Shown here piece by piece: positions 1 to 6,930 of a stretch of DNA of 64,000 nucleotides. The stretch lies in NCBI GenBank assembly GCA_947625125.1, contig CANQNF010000003.1:85064-149063 (forward strand), read 5' to 3'. Position 1 is the first letter of the stretch. Every line of letters starts with the position of its first letter. The notes below the pieces were generated by a model. It ran no database searches. It had not been told where the DNA came from and saw nothing but the letters and a program-made list of their open reading frames with translations. The stretch comes from an uncultured Clostridia bacterium. Its GTDB lineage: Bacteria > Bacillota > Clostridia > Oscillospirales > Ruminococcaceae. The position numbers and the translations under genes are program-made.

Positions 1-389
1 TCCCGGAGAGTCGTGATATTTTCGATGCCGTCGACCAAAAATTCCTCGCCGTCTACATATACTTTGCCCTCCGAAAAGTCGATGGAGACCGTCTGTCCCC
101 CGACGGCGGCTATTCTCTTGACGATTATCTTCCCGAGAGAATAGGAGTTGCAGGCGACGATGTCGCCCTGTTTGGGGGTATACATGATGGAGCGAAGAAT
201 CAAAAAGTCTCCGTCGTGCAAGGTGGGCTGCATGGACGGGCCGCTGACCCGGACGTTTCTTGCGACAAAGGTAAAGATAAGGAGTATGACTGCGACAGTG
301 CAGCAGATGACCTTTGCGTAATCCAAGACCTCGTCGATGAACGGTACTTTAGCGGCCGCTTCCTTTTTTTCTGTGTTTTTGTCTTTCAT
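1..389 (-). CDS. lepB: Signal peptidase I, N-terminal part (runs off window start)
   Basis: This encodes a membrane serine protease that removes signal peptides from exported proteins. The visible 129 codons start at ATG 387-389. They show a short cytoplasmic N-terminus, one membrane segment (about residues 25-43), the catalytic serine motif GPSMQPT (Ser about residue 52), and the general-base lysine in VKRIAAVGG (Lys about 91). These are the two hallmark residues of peptidase family S26. The C-terminal part lies outside the window. The gene runs away from the rpsR operon, which ends in a terminator about 190 bases upstream. Confidence 0.93.
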   Translation of the reverse strand, partial: MKDKNTEKKEAAAKVPFIDEVLDYAKVICCTVAVILLIFTFVARNVRVSGPSMQPTLHDGDFLILRSIMYTPKQGDIVACNSYSLGKIIVKRIAAVGGQTVSIDFSEGKVYVDGEEFLVDGIENITTLR

Positions 390-580
390 AGTATCACTTC
401 TCAAAATCAATATTTAGTATATATTATCACATATCGGCAAAAAAATCAAGTAGTGACGGAAAAAAGATGAGCATGAGTAGATTTATTTATGAAAAACTTG
501 TTAAATAAGATAACATTCGTATAACTAAACGCACAATAAAAAGCATAACCAACAGCCCATATAAAGAATCTTGATAAAAA

Positions 581-609
581 ACAGAGCAGGTCCTTAGGAC
601 TTGCTCTGT
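581..609 (-). terminator. Rho-independent terminator of rpsF-ssb-rpsR
   Basis: A nearly perfect 13-bp stem with a three-base loop (ACAGAGCA.. / ..TTGCTCTGT) is followed on the minus strand by six U residues. It lies 75 bases beyond the rpsR stop. Nothing else of note was seen between 390 and 683. Confidence 0.85.
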
Positions 610-683
610 ATAAATCCTTTGCCTCAATTTTAAGATGCTTAAATCTATAAGCACTTCCGTTAGGCCTTTTTACCGTTTTTTTA

Positions 684-923
684 TCAGTCCGCAGAGTAAG
701 GGAGAAGAGCACAGTATCTTGCTCTCTTGATAGCCTTGGTCAGCTCGCGCTGATGATAGGCGCAGGTGCCCGTCACACGACGCGGGAGGATCTTGGCGCG
801 CTCAGTCATGCACTTTCTGAGCTTTGCGGTATCCTTATAATCAATGGTCTCGGCTCTGTCGACGCAGAACATGCAGACCTTTTTGCGGGACTTTCTTACC
901 GGTCTCTCGTTGGTTCTCTCCAT
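684..923 (-). CDS. rpsR: 30S ribosomal protein S18
   Basis: This 79-residue protein is S18 of the small ribosomal subunit, which binds as a heterodimer with S6. The family core ([17 protein letters not shown] and [22 protein letters not shown]) is clear. The cysteines at 17, 20, 38 and 54 suggest the zinc-binding (C+) form of S18. It is the last gene of rpsF-ssb-rpsR, 29 bases after ssb, in the order usual for Firmicutes. A strong terminator follows. Confidence 0.97.
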   Translation of the reverse strand: MERTNERPVRKSRKKVCMFCVDRAETIDYKDTAKLRKCMTERAKILPRRVTGTCAYHQRELTKAIKRARYCALLPYSAD

Positions 924-952
924 GATAACTCTCCTTTCGATATTTTATCCGC

Positions 953-1441
953 TCAGAACGGCACTCCGTCGCTCGAAAGAATATCCTCGAAGTCGCCCAT
1001 CTCGCCTATGGATATGGGCTTGTTGTCGGGCTCGTTATAAGCGGGTTTCTGGGGGGCTTCCTGCCTCTGAGAATAATCGTTGCGGTTCTGGTAGGACGGC
1101 TGATAGTCTCCGCCCTGCTGCTTGGGCTCGCCGGTAAAGGACGCGTTGTCGACAACGACCTCCGTGACCCAGCGCTTATTGCCGTTGCGGTCGTCGTAGG
1201 AGCGTTTCTGCAACGTACCCTCGACGCAGATCATTCTGCCCTTGCCGAAATATCTGTTGATAAATTCGGCAGTCTGCCGCCAGGCTACGCAGTCGATAAA
1301 ATCGGTCTGACGGTCCTCGCCCTGTCTTGCGTAGTTTCTGTCTACGGCGACGGAGAACGACAGCACGCTTATACCCGACTGAGTGGTCTTAAGCTCAAGA
1401 TCCTGCGCGATCCTGCCCATCAAAATTACTCTGTTAAGCAT
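953..1441 (-). CDS. ssb: Single-stranded DNA-binding protein
   Basis: This protein coats single-stranded DNA in replication, repair and recombination. The 162 residues have the usual OB-fold N-terminal domain (about 1-108, starting MLNRVILMGRIAQDLEL), a Gln/Asn/Tyr-rich linker, and an acidic C-terminal tip ending DGVPF. That tip is the peptide with which SSB recruits partner proteins. It lies between rpsF and rpsR, the standard Gram-positive arrangement, and shares their promoter. Confidence 0.97.
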   Translation of the reverse strand: MLNRVILMGRIAQDLELKTTQSGISVLSFSVAVDRNYARQGEDRQTDFIDCVAWRQTAEFINRYFGKGRMICVEGTLQKRSYDDRNGNKRWVTEVVVDNASFTGEPKQQGGDYQPSYQNRNDYSQRQEAPQKPAYNEPDNKPISIGEMGDFEDILSSDGVPF

Positions 1442-1471
1442 TTAATTTGCCCCCATTCTGGATTTTCGGTC

Positions 1472-1879
1472 TTATTCGGCGTCATTTGCGGGCTTTGCCT
1501 CTTCGGCGGGCTCTTCGACTGCCGTCTCGGGCTCGGCTGCCGCTTCTTCCTCGACGGGTTCATCCGCCTTGACAGCGGAGCCGGTGGTCTCGTCGGTGAT
1601 GACCATGGAACGAAGCACGCCGTCGGTGATGTTCAGGACTCTGGTGAGCTCAGCCGGGAAATCGGGCTTAGCGGTGAACTTGAAGACAACGTAGTAGCCC
1701 TCAGACTCGTACTTGATGTCGTAAGCAAGCTTTCTCTTGCCCCACTCATCTACGCTCTTAAGCTCTGCGTTGGCCTCGATCATGTCCTTGAACTTAGTGA
1801 CAAGAGTCTTTGCAGCCTCTTCTCCATCCTTGACCGAAAAAACTATCATGGATTCATAGTTTCCGTTGATCTTTGCCAT
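1472..1879 (-). CDS. rpsF: 30S ribosomal protein S6
   Basis: S6 of the small ribosomal subunit, the partner of S18. Residues 1-97 give the conserved fold (NYESMIVFSVKDGEEA, GKRKLAYDIKYESEGYYVVF). A tail of about 38 residues, almost entirely Ala, Glu and Pro, extends it beyond the usual 95-100. Such acidic tails vary between species. It is the first gene of the operon, with an AAAGGAGGTG ribosome binding site, a consensus promoter and a leader hairpin upstream. Confidence 0.96.
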   Translation of the reverse strand: MAKINGNYESMIVFSVKDGEEAAKTLVTKFKDMIEANAELKSVDEWGKRKLAYDIKYESEGYYVVFKFTAKPDFPAELTRVLNITDGVLRSMVITDETTGSAVKADEPVEEEAAAEPETAVEEPAEEAKPANDAE

Positions 1880-1902
1880 ATTTGCACCTCCTTTTGGATT
1901 TC

Positions 1903-1924
1903 GTCCGCCGCTTATACGGCGAAC
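1903..1924 (-). promoter_or_regulatory. Leader hairpin before rpsF, candidate S6:S18 binding site
   Basis: The short 5' UTR between the promoter and the rpsF ribosome binding site folds into an 8-bp GC-rich stem (GTTCGCCG / CGGCGGAC) with a six-base loop. Many bacteria regulate rpsF-rpsR through an S6:S18-binding leader hairpin containing a CCG element. The position and CCG content fit, but the bulge geometry was not modelled. Confidence 0.45.
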
Positions 1925-1939
1925 AAGGATAACATTAGA

Positions 1940-1968
1940 AGTATATCAGAACTTTCGGAAAATGTCAA
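1940..1968 (-). promoter_or_regulatory. Sigma-A promoter of rpsF-ssb-rpsR
   Basis: On the minus strand, -35 TTGACA (1963-1968) and -10 TATACT (1940-1945) are separated by 17 bp, placing the start about 55 bases upstream of rpsF. Confidence 0.85.
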
Positions 1969-1995
1969 GAGCTTTGCCGAAATTTTTTGATGAGT

Positions 1996-2979
1996 TTAAT
2001 AAATGTTCATCGTGAACATAAGTATCGTCGAAATAATTGACGAAACTACCGAAAGCGCCACGAACGCTATAACAACATATGCCATCGAAACGCCGCCGGC
2101 GGACGCTATCTTATTCTGAAGATCAAGTCCCGTGGTGTCGTTTATTTTTATATCATCAATATCTTTCTTAGCTTTTTTGTAGTATAGATAGTTGCCGAAC
2201 GCGCACGCGAGAATCGACACTACCCAGGAAACTATCATGCATATGCCCGAAACCGCCGTGAACACCGGTGAATCTATCCCGGTATACGCAACGCCCTCGC
2301 TCACGGACATGAACGCAAACATGTATTCAACGACGCTCGGGATGGAGACTATAATGCGCAAAACAAGTGTGACGATACCGTAAAGCGGCATTTTGCGGTA
2401 GAAGAACCAGAAAGGCGTAAAGAACAGAGCCGCAAAGTTTAAAGAGGCCTTGCTCTCGCCCTTGGCAAATTTCATGAACTTCGGCAGATAGTAGTAAAAC
2501 TTCACGCCGACGTATCTCATGTACTCCCCTGCCGTATTCGAGTCGACCGGTGCGTCCTCGGGGACGGTCTGATAATTCACAAACGGCTGATCATAGGGGT
2601 TATGATAGGTCTGCTGCTGACGGCCGGCATTGTTATTTGCAGAGCCTCCCGCCATATCCGTATAGGTCGGGATGCTGTCATAGCCCGGTCTTTCGGACTT
2701 AAGCGAAGCTCCGCAGGACGTGCAGAAAAAGCTCTCAGGGTCGTTATGCGCTCCGCAGTTGGGGCAGACCGCCTCTGTCGCCGATGAATTTATTCCCACG
2801 ACGGGCTCGGGGTGCCACTCGCTTCCGCTTTCGTGCAAGAGAGTGTTTATGCAGCGGCCCTCGAGCTGGTAACAGTTTTTATGGTAAGGCGAGCCGCACT
2901 CGGGACAGACGACGATTTCATCGCCCTCTTTAAAGACGTTGCGGCAGGATGTGCAGGGCTGACCGATATATTTTGACAT
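1996..2979 (-). CDS. RING-finger/zinc-ribbon membrane protein (DUF2628-like)
   Basis: Protein of 327 residues of unknown function. The N-terminus is a treble-clef RING-like zinc domain (CTSC, CPECGSPYHKNCY). A classical zinc ribbon follows (CPNCG...CTSCG, about 71-89), then a polar Gln/Asn-rich linker. The C-terminal half has FTPFWFFYRKMPLYGI and about four membrane segments, a pattern typical of DUF2628. The start at ATG 2979 is preferred over an in-frame ATG 19 codons upstream because GGAGG sits 7 bases before it and the upstream ATG overlaps the promoter -10. Zinc binding at the membrane is inferred from the motifs; ligand and role are unknown. Confidence 0.8.
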   Translation of the reverse strand: MSKYIGQPCTSCRNVFKEGDEIVVCPECGSPYHKNCYQLEGRCINTLLHESGSEWHPEPVVGINSSATEAVCPNCGAHNDPESFFCTSCGASLKSERPGYDSIPTYTDMAGGSANNNAGRQQQTYHNPYDQPFVNYQTVPEDAPVDSNTAGEYMRYVGVKFYYYLPKFMKFAKGESKASLNFAALFFTPFWFFYRKMPLYGIVTLVLRIIVSIPSVVEYMFAFMSVSEGVAYTGIDSPVFTAVSGICMIVSWVVSILACAFGNYLYYKKAKKDIDDIKINDTTGLDLQNKIASAGGVSMAYVVIAFVALSVVSSIISTILMFTMNIY

Positions 2980-3024
2980 TTGGTTTCCTCCGTTTCGGGT
3001 TGCGATAATTGGGGTATGATATAT

Positions 3025-3052
3025 AGTATAGCACATATTTTCAAAAATGCAA
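3025..3052 (-). promoter_or_regulatory. Promoter of the RING/zinc-ribbon gene
   Basis: On the minus strand, TTGCAT (3047-3052) and TATACT (3025-3030) are spaced by 16 bp. The bases before the -10 read ATATGTGC, so it also has an extended -10 (TG one base upstream). Confidence 0.75.
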
Positions 3053-3130
3053 ACATTTTTTGGATATTTCTTTTAGTTTTTATCGTATGAACATATATAA
3101 CGCCCTTTTCCGGCCGTATGATGCATATTA

Positions 3131-3253
3131 GGGAGTGTCTAAATCGCCCACATTATTCATTGTTTTAAAAATCGTCGCCATAGGCGACACCTTGAAATTC
3201 TGATTTCTGACATCTGACCTCTGTTTTCTTGATGTGGCCGCTTCGGCCACATC
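3131..3253. repeat. Cluster of dispersed intergenic repeats
   Basis: This gene-free stretch upstream of lepA holds three units that recur elsewhere in the window. A 25-bp unit at 3131-3155 (GGGAGTGTCTAAATCGCCCA...) recurs at 48921 and 49222. A unit at about 3174-3230, containing TCAGA-type triplets and a GTCGCC/GGCGAC hairpin, recurs inverted at 42161-42218. A perfect 10-bp hairpin, GATGTGGCCG/CGGCCACATC, at 3231-3253 resembles the GTGGCCGCTTTAGCCAC ends at 48803 and 49330. No ORF with a ribosome binding site was seen. Confidence 0.7.
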
Positions 3254-3270
3254 TTGCATATTACTACAGA

Positions 3271-3299
3271 TTGACTTTTTCAAAGATATGTGCTATACT
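3271..3299 (+). promoter_or_regulatory. Promoter of lepA
   Basis: TTGACT (3271-3276) and TATACT (3294-3299) are spaced by 17 bp with an extended -10 (TGC before TATACT), about 50 bases before the lepA start. Confidence 0.82.
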
Positions 3300-3346
3300 T
3301 GTTATATCTGCAAAAAATATTACCAATTCAATATACAGGTGAAACT

Positions 3347-5149
3347 ATGGACCAGAACAATATCAGGAATTTCTGCATTATCGCCCATATCGACCATGGC
3401 AAGTCCACGCTCGCCGACCGTATCTTAGAGCTGACCGAAACGGTCGCTAAAAGAGATATGGAGGAGCAGCTCCTTGACAACATGGATATCGAACGCGAAC
3501 GAGGAATCACCATCAAGGCGAGGGCCGTGCGCTTAAAATACCGTGCCGACGACGGAAAGGAATATATTTTCAATCTCATCGACACTCCCGGCCATGTCGA
3601 CTTTAACTATGAGGTCTCGCGCTCGCTGGCGGCATGCGAGGGAGCCATACTCGTCGTTGACGCTTCACAGGGTATCGAGGCCCAGACCCTTGCGAACACA
3701 TACCTTGCAATAGAGCACGACCTCGAGGTCATGCCGGTGATAAATAAGATAGACCTGCCGAGCGCTAATCCCGAAAACGTCATATCGGAAATAGAAAACG
3801 TGATAGGGCTTCCCGCTCAGGACGCCCCGAGGATATCCGCAAAACAGGGAATAAACATCCGAGAGGTGCTTGAAAGGGTCATAACCGATATCCCAGCCCC
3901 AAAGGGCGACCCGGAGGCCCCGCTGAAATGCCTTATTTTCGACAGCGTATACGACCCCTATAAGGGCGTGATAATCTATGTAAGAGTCAAAGAGGGCACG
4001 CTTAAAGCCGGAGACCAAATAAGACTTATGGCGACTGGCGCAGAGTTTCAGACCGTCGAGGTAGGCTTCATGGGCGCGACGGAGCTTATCCCCTCGGGAA
4101 TTTTACGAGCCGGCGAGGTCGGATATATAACTGCGTCCATAAAGAGCATATCCGATACCAAGGTCGGCGACACCGTTACTAACGCGCTCGAACCGTGTAA
4201 AGAGGCTCTGCCGGGGTATAGAAACGTCCAGTCGATGGTATTTTCGGGGATATATCCTGCCGATGGAGCAAAATACGGCGACCTTAAGGACGCCCTTGAA
4301 AAGCTTCAGCTCAACGACGCGTCTCTTACGTTTGAGCCGGAAACATCGGTGGCGCTGGGATTTGGGTTCAGATGCGGGTTCTTGGGACTTTTGCACATGG
4401 ACATAATCCAGGAGAGGCTTGAGCGAGAATACAATCTCGACCTTATAACGACCGCCCCGTCGGTAATCTACAAGGTCACGCTCACAAGCGGCGAGGTAAA
4501 ATATATCGACAACCCGACCAACTACCCCGACCCCGGTCAGATACAGTCCGCAGAGGAGCCGATAATCAATGCTCATATCTTCTCCCCGTCCGATTTTGTA
4601 GGAAATGTCATGGAGCTCTGCCAGGAAAGGCGAGGAGTTTTCAAGGACATGAAGTATATCGACGATAAAAGAGTCGACATTCACTATGAGCTGCCGCTGA
4701 ACGAGGTCATCTACGACTTCTTCGACACTTTAAAATCCCGCACAAGAGGATACGCCTCCTACGACTATGAAATGCTCGGGTATGCGCCGTCGAAGCTTGT
4801 GAAGCTTGATTTGCTGCTGAACGGAGAGATAGTAGACGCGCTTTCGTTCATAGTCCATGCCGACAGGGCATACAACCGTGCAAGGAGGCTATGCGAGAAG
4901 CTGAAAGAAAACATACCGAGGCAGCTTTTCGAGGTGCCCATCCAAGCCGCGATAGGCGGCAAGATCATCGCCAGAGAGACTGTCAAGGCCTACCGCAAGG
5001 ACGTTTTGGCAAAATGCTACGGCGGCGATATAACAAGAAAGAAAAAACTCTTGGAAAAGCAGAAAGAGGGCAAAAAGCGTATGCGCCAGCTCGGAACGGT
5101 AGAGGTCCCGCAGGAGGCGTTCATGAGCGTCCTCAAGCTTGATTCCTAA
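3347..5149 (+). CDS. lepA: Elongation factor 4 (LepA GTPase)
   Basis: LepA is a ribosome-associated translational GTPase, 600 residues here as in the family generally. The G-domain motifs are visible: AHIDHGKST (P-loop, about 13-21), DTPGHVDF and NKIDLP. EF-Tu-like and EF-G-like domains follow. The LepA-specific C-terminal domain ends with [15 protein letters not shown]. The start ATG at 3347 matches the family start ([20 protein letters not shown]); the longer open frame beginning at 3290 overlaps the promoter and is not used. The next gene begins 14 bases downstream and is probably cotranscribed. Confidence 0.97.
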   Translation: MDQNNIRNFCIIAHIDHGKSTLADRILELTETVAKRDMEEQLLDNMDIERERGITIKARAVRLKYRADDGKEYIFNLIDTPGHVDFNYEVSRSLAACEGAILVVDASQGIEAQTLANTYLAIEHDLEVMPVINKIDLPSANPENVISEIENVIGLPAQDAPRISAKQGINIREVLERVITDIPAPKGDPEAPLKCLIFDSVYDPYKGVIIYVRVKEGTLKAGDQIRLMATGAEFQTVEVGFMGATELIPSGILRAGEVGYITASIKSISDTKVGDTVTNALEPCKEALPGYRNVQSMVFSGIYPADGAKYGDLKDALEKLQLNDASLTFEPETSVALGFGFRCGFLGLLHMDIIQERLEREYNLDLITTAPSVIYKVTLTSGEVKYIDNPTNYPDPGQIQSAEEPIINAHIFSPSDFVGNVMELCQERRGVFKDMKYIDDKRVDIHYELPLNEVIYDFFDTLKSRTRGYASYDYEMLGYAPSKLVKLDLLLNGEIVDALSFIVHADRAYNRARRLCEKLKENIPRQLFEVPIQAAIGGKIIARETVKAYRKDVLAKCYGGDITRKKKLLEKQKEGKKRMRQLGTVEVPQEAFMSVLKLDS

Positions 5150-5163
5150 AAGGAGGTCAAAAT

Positions 5164-5982
5164 ATGAAATCACTGCTGTCTAACAAATGGCTGCAATTCG
5201 GCGTATCGGTCCTGACTCTTGCATACCTCGCTTTAATCGGAACGCTCGCCTACTGGACGTTTTTATACGAAATTCGTTTCAGAAACGAGCATGCCTTTAA
5301 CGTCATCTATATCGTCATCAGCGTGTTCTTCCTGATACTCATGTTCTATTCAAGAAAGAGCCTGCCGACAAGAATAGTCTCGATGCTTTTGCTGCTGCCG
5401 GTATTTTTGCTGATAGTCTTTAATTTCTCACGGCCGATGCTCTATGTTCCCCCGCTTATAGTTGGACTTATCCTGTTCTTTGCATGCTCGGCGGGCGAAT
5501 CCACAAAGGTGATTATGGGCACCATCTATATCCTGCTCTACGTCGTCGGGCTCGTCGTTTTCATGATTGCCTCGACCCTCTTCGGCGGCTCAAGCGTTGA
5601 AACAAAGCTCAATGCCGATACCTCGCCGGATATTCTTTCAAACTACGACGCCGCCAAGATTGACAATCTTAACGCGACCTGCGTATCTCCCGACGGAAAG
5701 TACCGCTATTACATCGTCGACGTTCAGGACAACTCCCGCGGACGGGTCATGATAGTCGTCGAGCCAAACGACCTCGACAAGGAATACCGCTACTTCTCGC
5801 TCGTGGAGGTCGGCTACTCACAGCGCGTCGCCATTCACTCGACAAGAGGCGTGACCCCCGACGTCAAATGGATAGACGGCCGGACGATAAGCTACAGCTT
5901 CGGAAACGGCGAATGGAAGACTTCTACCATAACTCCTATGGAGGACAAGAACTACTTAAGATTTGTAAACATCAAGTGGTAA
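5164..5982 (+). CDS. Membrane protein of unknown function
   Basis: Product of 272 residues. The N-terminal half has four or five hydrophobic segments (about 10-34, 42-62, 68-86, 92-112 and 115-137). A soluble C-terminal domain of about 130 residues follows, probably outside the cell, with a beta-rich pattern (SPDGKYRYYIVDV, RGRVMIVVEPNDL, DVKWIDGRTISYSFGNGEW). The domain faintly recalls DUF5412-like exported domains, but I cannot name the family with confidence. It follows lepA by 14 bases with an AAAGGAGG site, and a terminator follows it. Confidence 0.75.
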   Translation: MKSLLSNKWLQFGVSVLTLAYLALIGTLAYWTFLYEIRFRNEHAFNVIYIVISVFFLILMFYSRKSLPTRIVSMLLLLPVFLLIVFNFSRPMLYVPPLIVGLILFFACSAGESTKVIMGTIYILLYVVGLVVFMIASTLFGGSSVETKLNADTSPDILSNYDAAKIDNLNATCVSPDGKYRYYIVDVQDNSRGRVMIVVEPNDLDKEYRYFSLVEVGYSQRVAIHSTRGVTPDVKWIDGRTISYSFGNGEWKTSTITPMEDKNYLRFVNIKW

Positions 5983-5992
5983 TAAAAAAATT

Positions 5993-6024
5993 CCCGCACC
6001 GGTCGGCCGATGCGGGTTATTTTT
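5993..6024 (+). terminator. Terminator after lepA operon
   Basis: A stem CCCGCA/TGCGGG with an inner CGG/CCG pairing is followed by TTATTTTTA, 10 bases after the stop of the membrane protein gene. Confidence 0.75.
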
Positions 6025-6034
6025 ATGTCTTTTT

Positions 6035-6826
6035 TCAGCTGTTGGAGCCGGAATTTCCGCATCCGCAGGAACTCCCGCTCATGTCCTCAAGGCCCTTGGG
6101 ATAGAACTCCGAGGTCGGGAAGTTTATCTTGTCGAACAGCTCGCAGGGGCTCTCGGTGTTGGAGGTGCACTCCTTTGACGGGATCTCGTACTCAAACGAC
6201 GGAAGCATCACGGGAACGCTCCTTGAAAGAGATACGACCGAAAACATGCCGAGCGTGCAGCAGACAGCCTTTCTTGACGGGACCGTGACAGCGGTCTCGC
6301 AGGTGGCGTCGGTGCATGCCGAGAATGCCGGGATAGTCACAAGCCTCAGACCCAAAACTATCGGGTCGGCGACTGCGACGGTGGCTTTCGGCGGATTGTT
6401 GTAGCAGCAGCCGTTCTGGGAAACAGCACCGTTGGTATCAGAGGTAAAGAGCTTGGTGCCTCCCTCGCTGCCGAACAAAATGACCTTTTTGGTGAACGTG
6501 GCGGTGCCGTTTACGATATTCGTCGGGACGGCCGCCTGGGCGCTCGCTGAAAGCTCCACCTCGATGTTAAAGGTGTAAGTAATGTCCACCGAGTAGAAGC
6601 CCTTGTTGAACTGTATCGGCTCGACGGAAAAGTACGCGCCGGTGACTTCGCAGCACCTTGCCTTGGCATATGCGGCCTCGTTCACGAGCTGATTTGATTC
6701 AAAGTCGGGAAAAACGACTTCCAAATCCTCAAGGCAGTCGCGGTCGGAACAGCTGTCAAATATCCGCTCTGCCTGAATCGTTACCGCTTCTTTGAAGCCG
6801 TAAGGGTTGTTAGCAAATTCTGCCAT
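6035..6826 (-). CDS. Cysteine-rich protein of unknown function
   Basis: Product of 263 residues with no signal peptide or membrane segment. It has 14 cysteines, many paired (RCCEV, NGCCYN, AVCCTLG, SSCGCG) and some spaced as in ACTDATC. The middle is beta-rich (FYSVDITYTFNIEVELSASAQ). Paired cysteines and a Ser/Gly/Cys tail are seen in cross-linked structural proteins such as spore-coat components, but this is only a resemblance. A good AGGAGG lies just before the ATG, and a long hairpin lies in the leader. It follows polC on the same strand with a 104-base gap. Confidence 0.65.
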   Translation of the reverse strand: MAEFANNPYGFKEAVTIQAERIFDSCSDRDCLEDLEVVFPDFESNQLVNEAAYAKARCCEVTGAYFSVEPIQFNKGFYSVDITYTFNIEVELSASAQAAVPTNIVNGTATFTKKVILFGSEGGTKLFTSDTNGAVSQNGCCYNNPPKATVAVADPIVLGLRLVTIPAFSACTDATCETAVTVPSRKAVCCTLGMFSVVSLSRSVPVMLPSFEYEIPSKECTSNTESPCELFDKINFPTSEFYPKGLEDMSGSSCGCGNSGSNS

Positions 6827-6844
6827 AATTATCCTCCTGTATAA

Positions 6845-6879
6845 GTATTGAACTCCCCATCGGACGGGGGTTTCAATAC
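6845..6879 (-). promoter_or_regulatory. Long hairpin between polC and the Cys-rich gene
   Basis: GTATTGAA and TTCAATAC pair perfectly and enclose CTCCCC/GGGGGT around a seven-base loop. There is no U-tract on the minus strand, so it is a poor terminator. It ends just upstream of the ribosome binding site of the Cys-rich gene. It could be a processing or stability element. Confidence 0.5.
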
Positions 6880-6930
6880 ATATATTATTCAGTCAGGGAG
6901 GATTTAGTGCATTTTTTAAATATCGGGAGT

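Noticed and set aside
446..712. 88-codon minus-strand frame downstream of rpsR
   Set aside because: It overlaps the rpsR end and contains the terminator hairpin; no ribosome binding site and no sensible composition.
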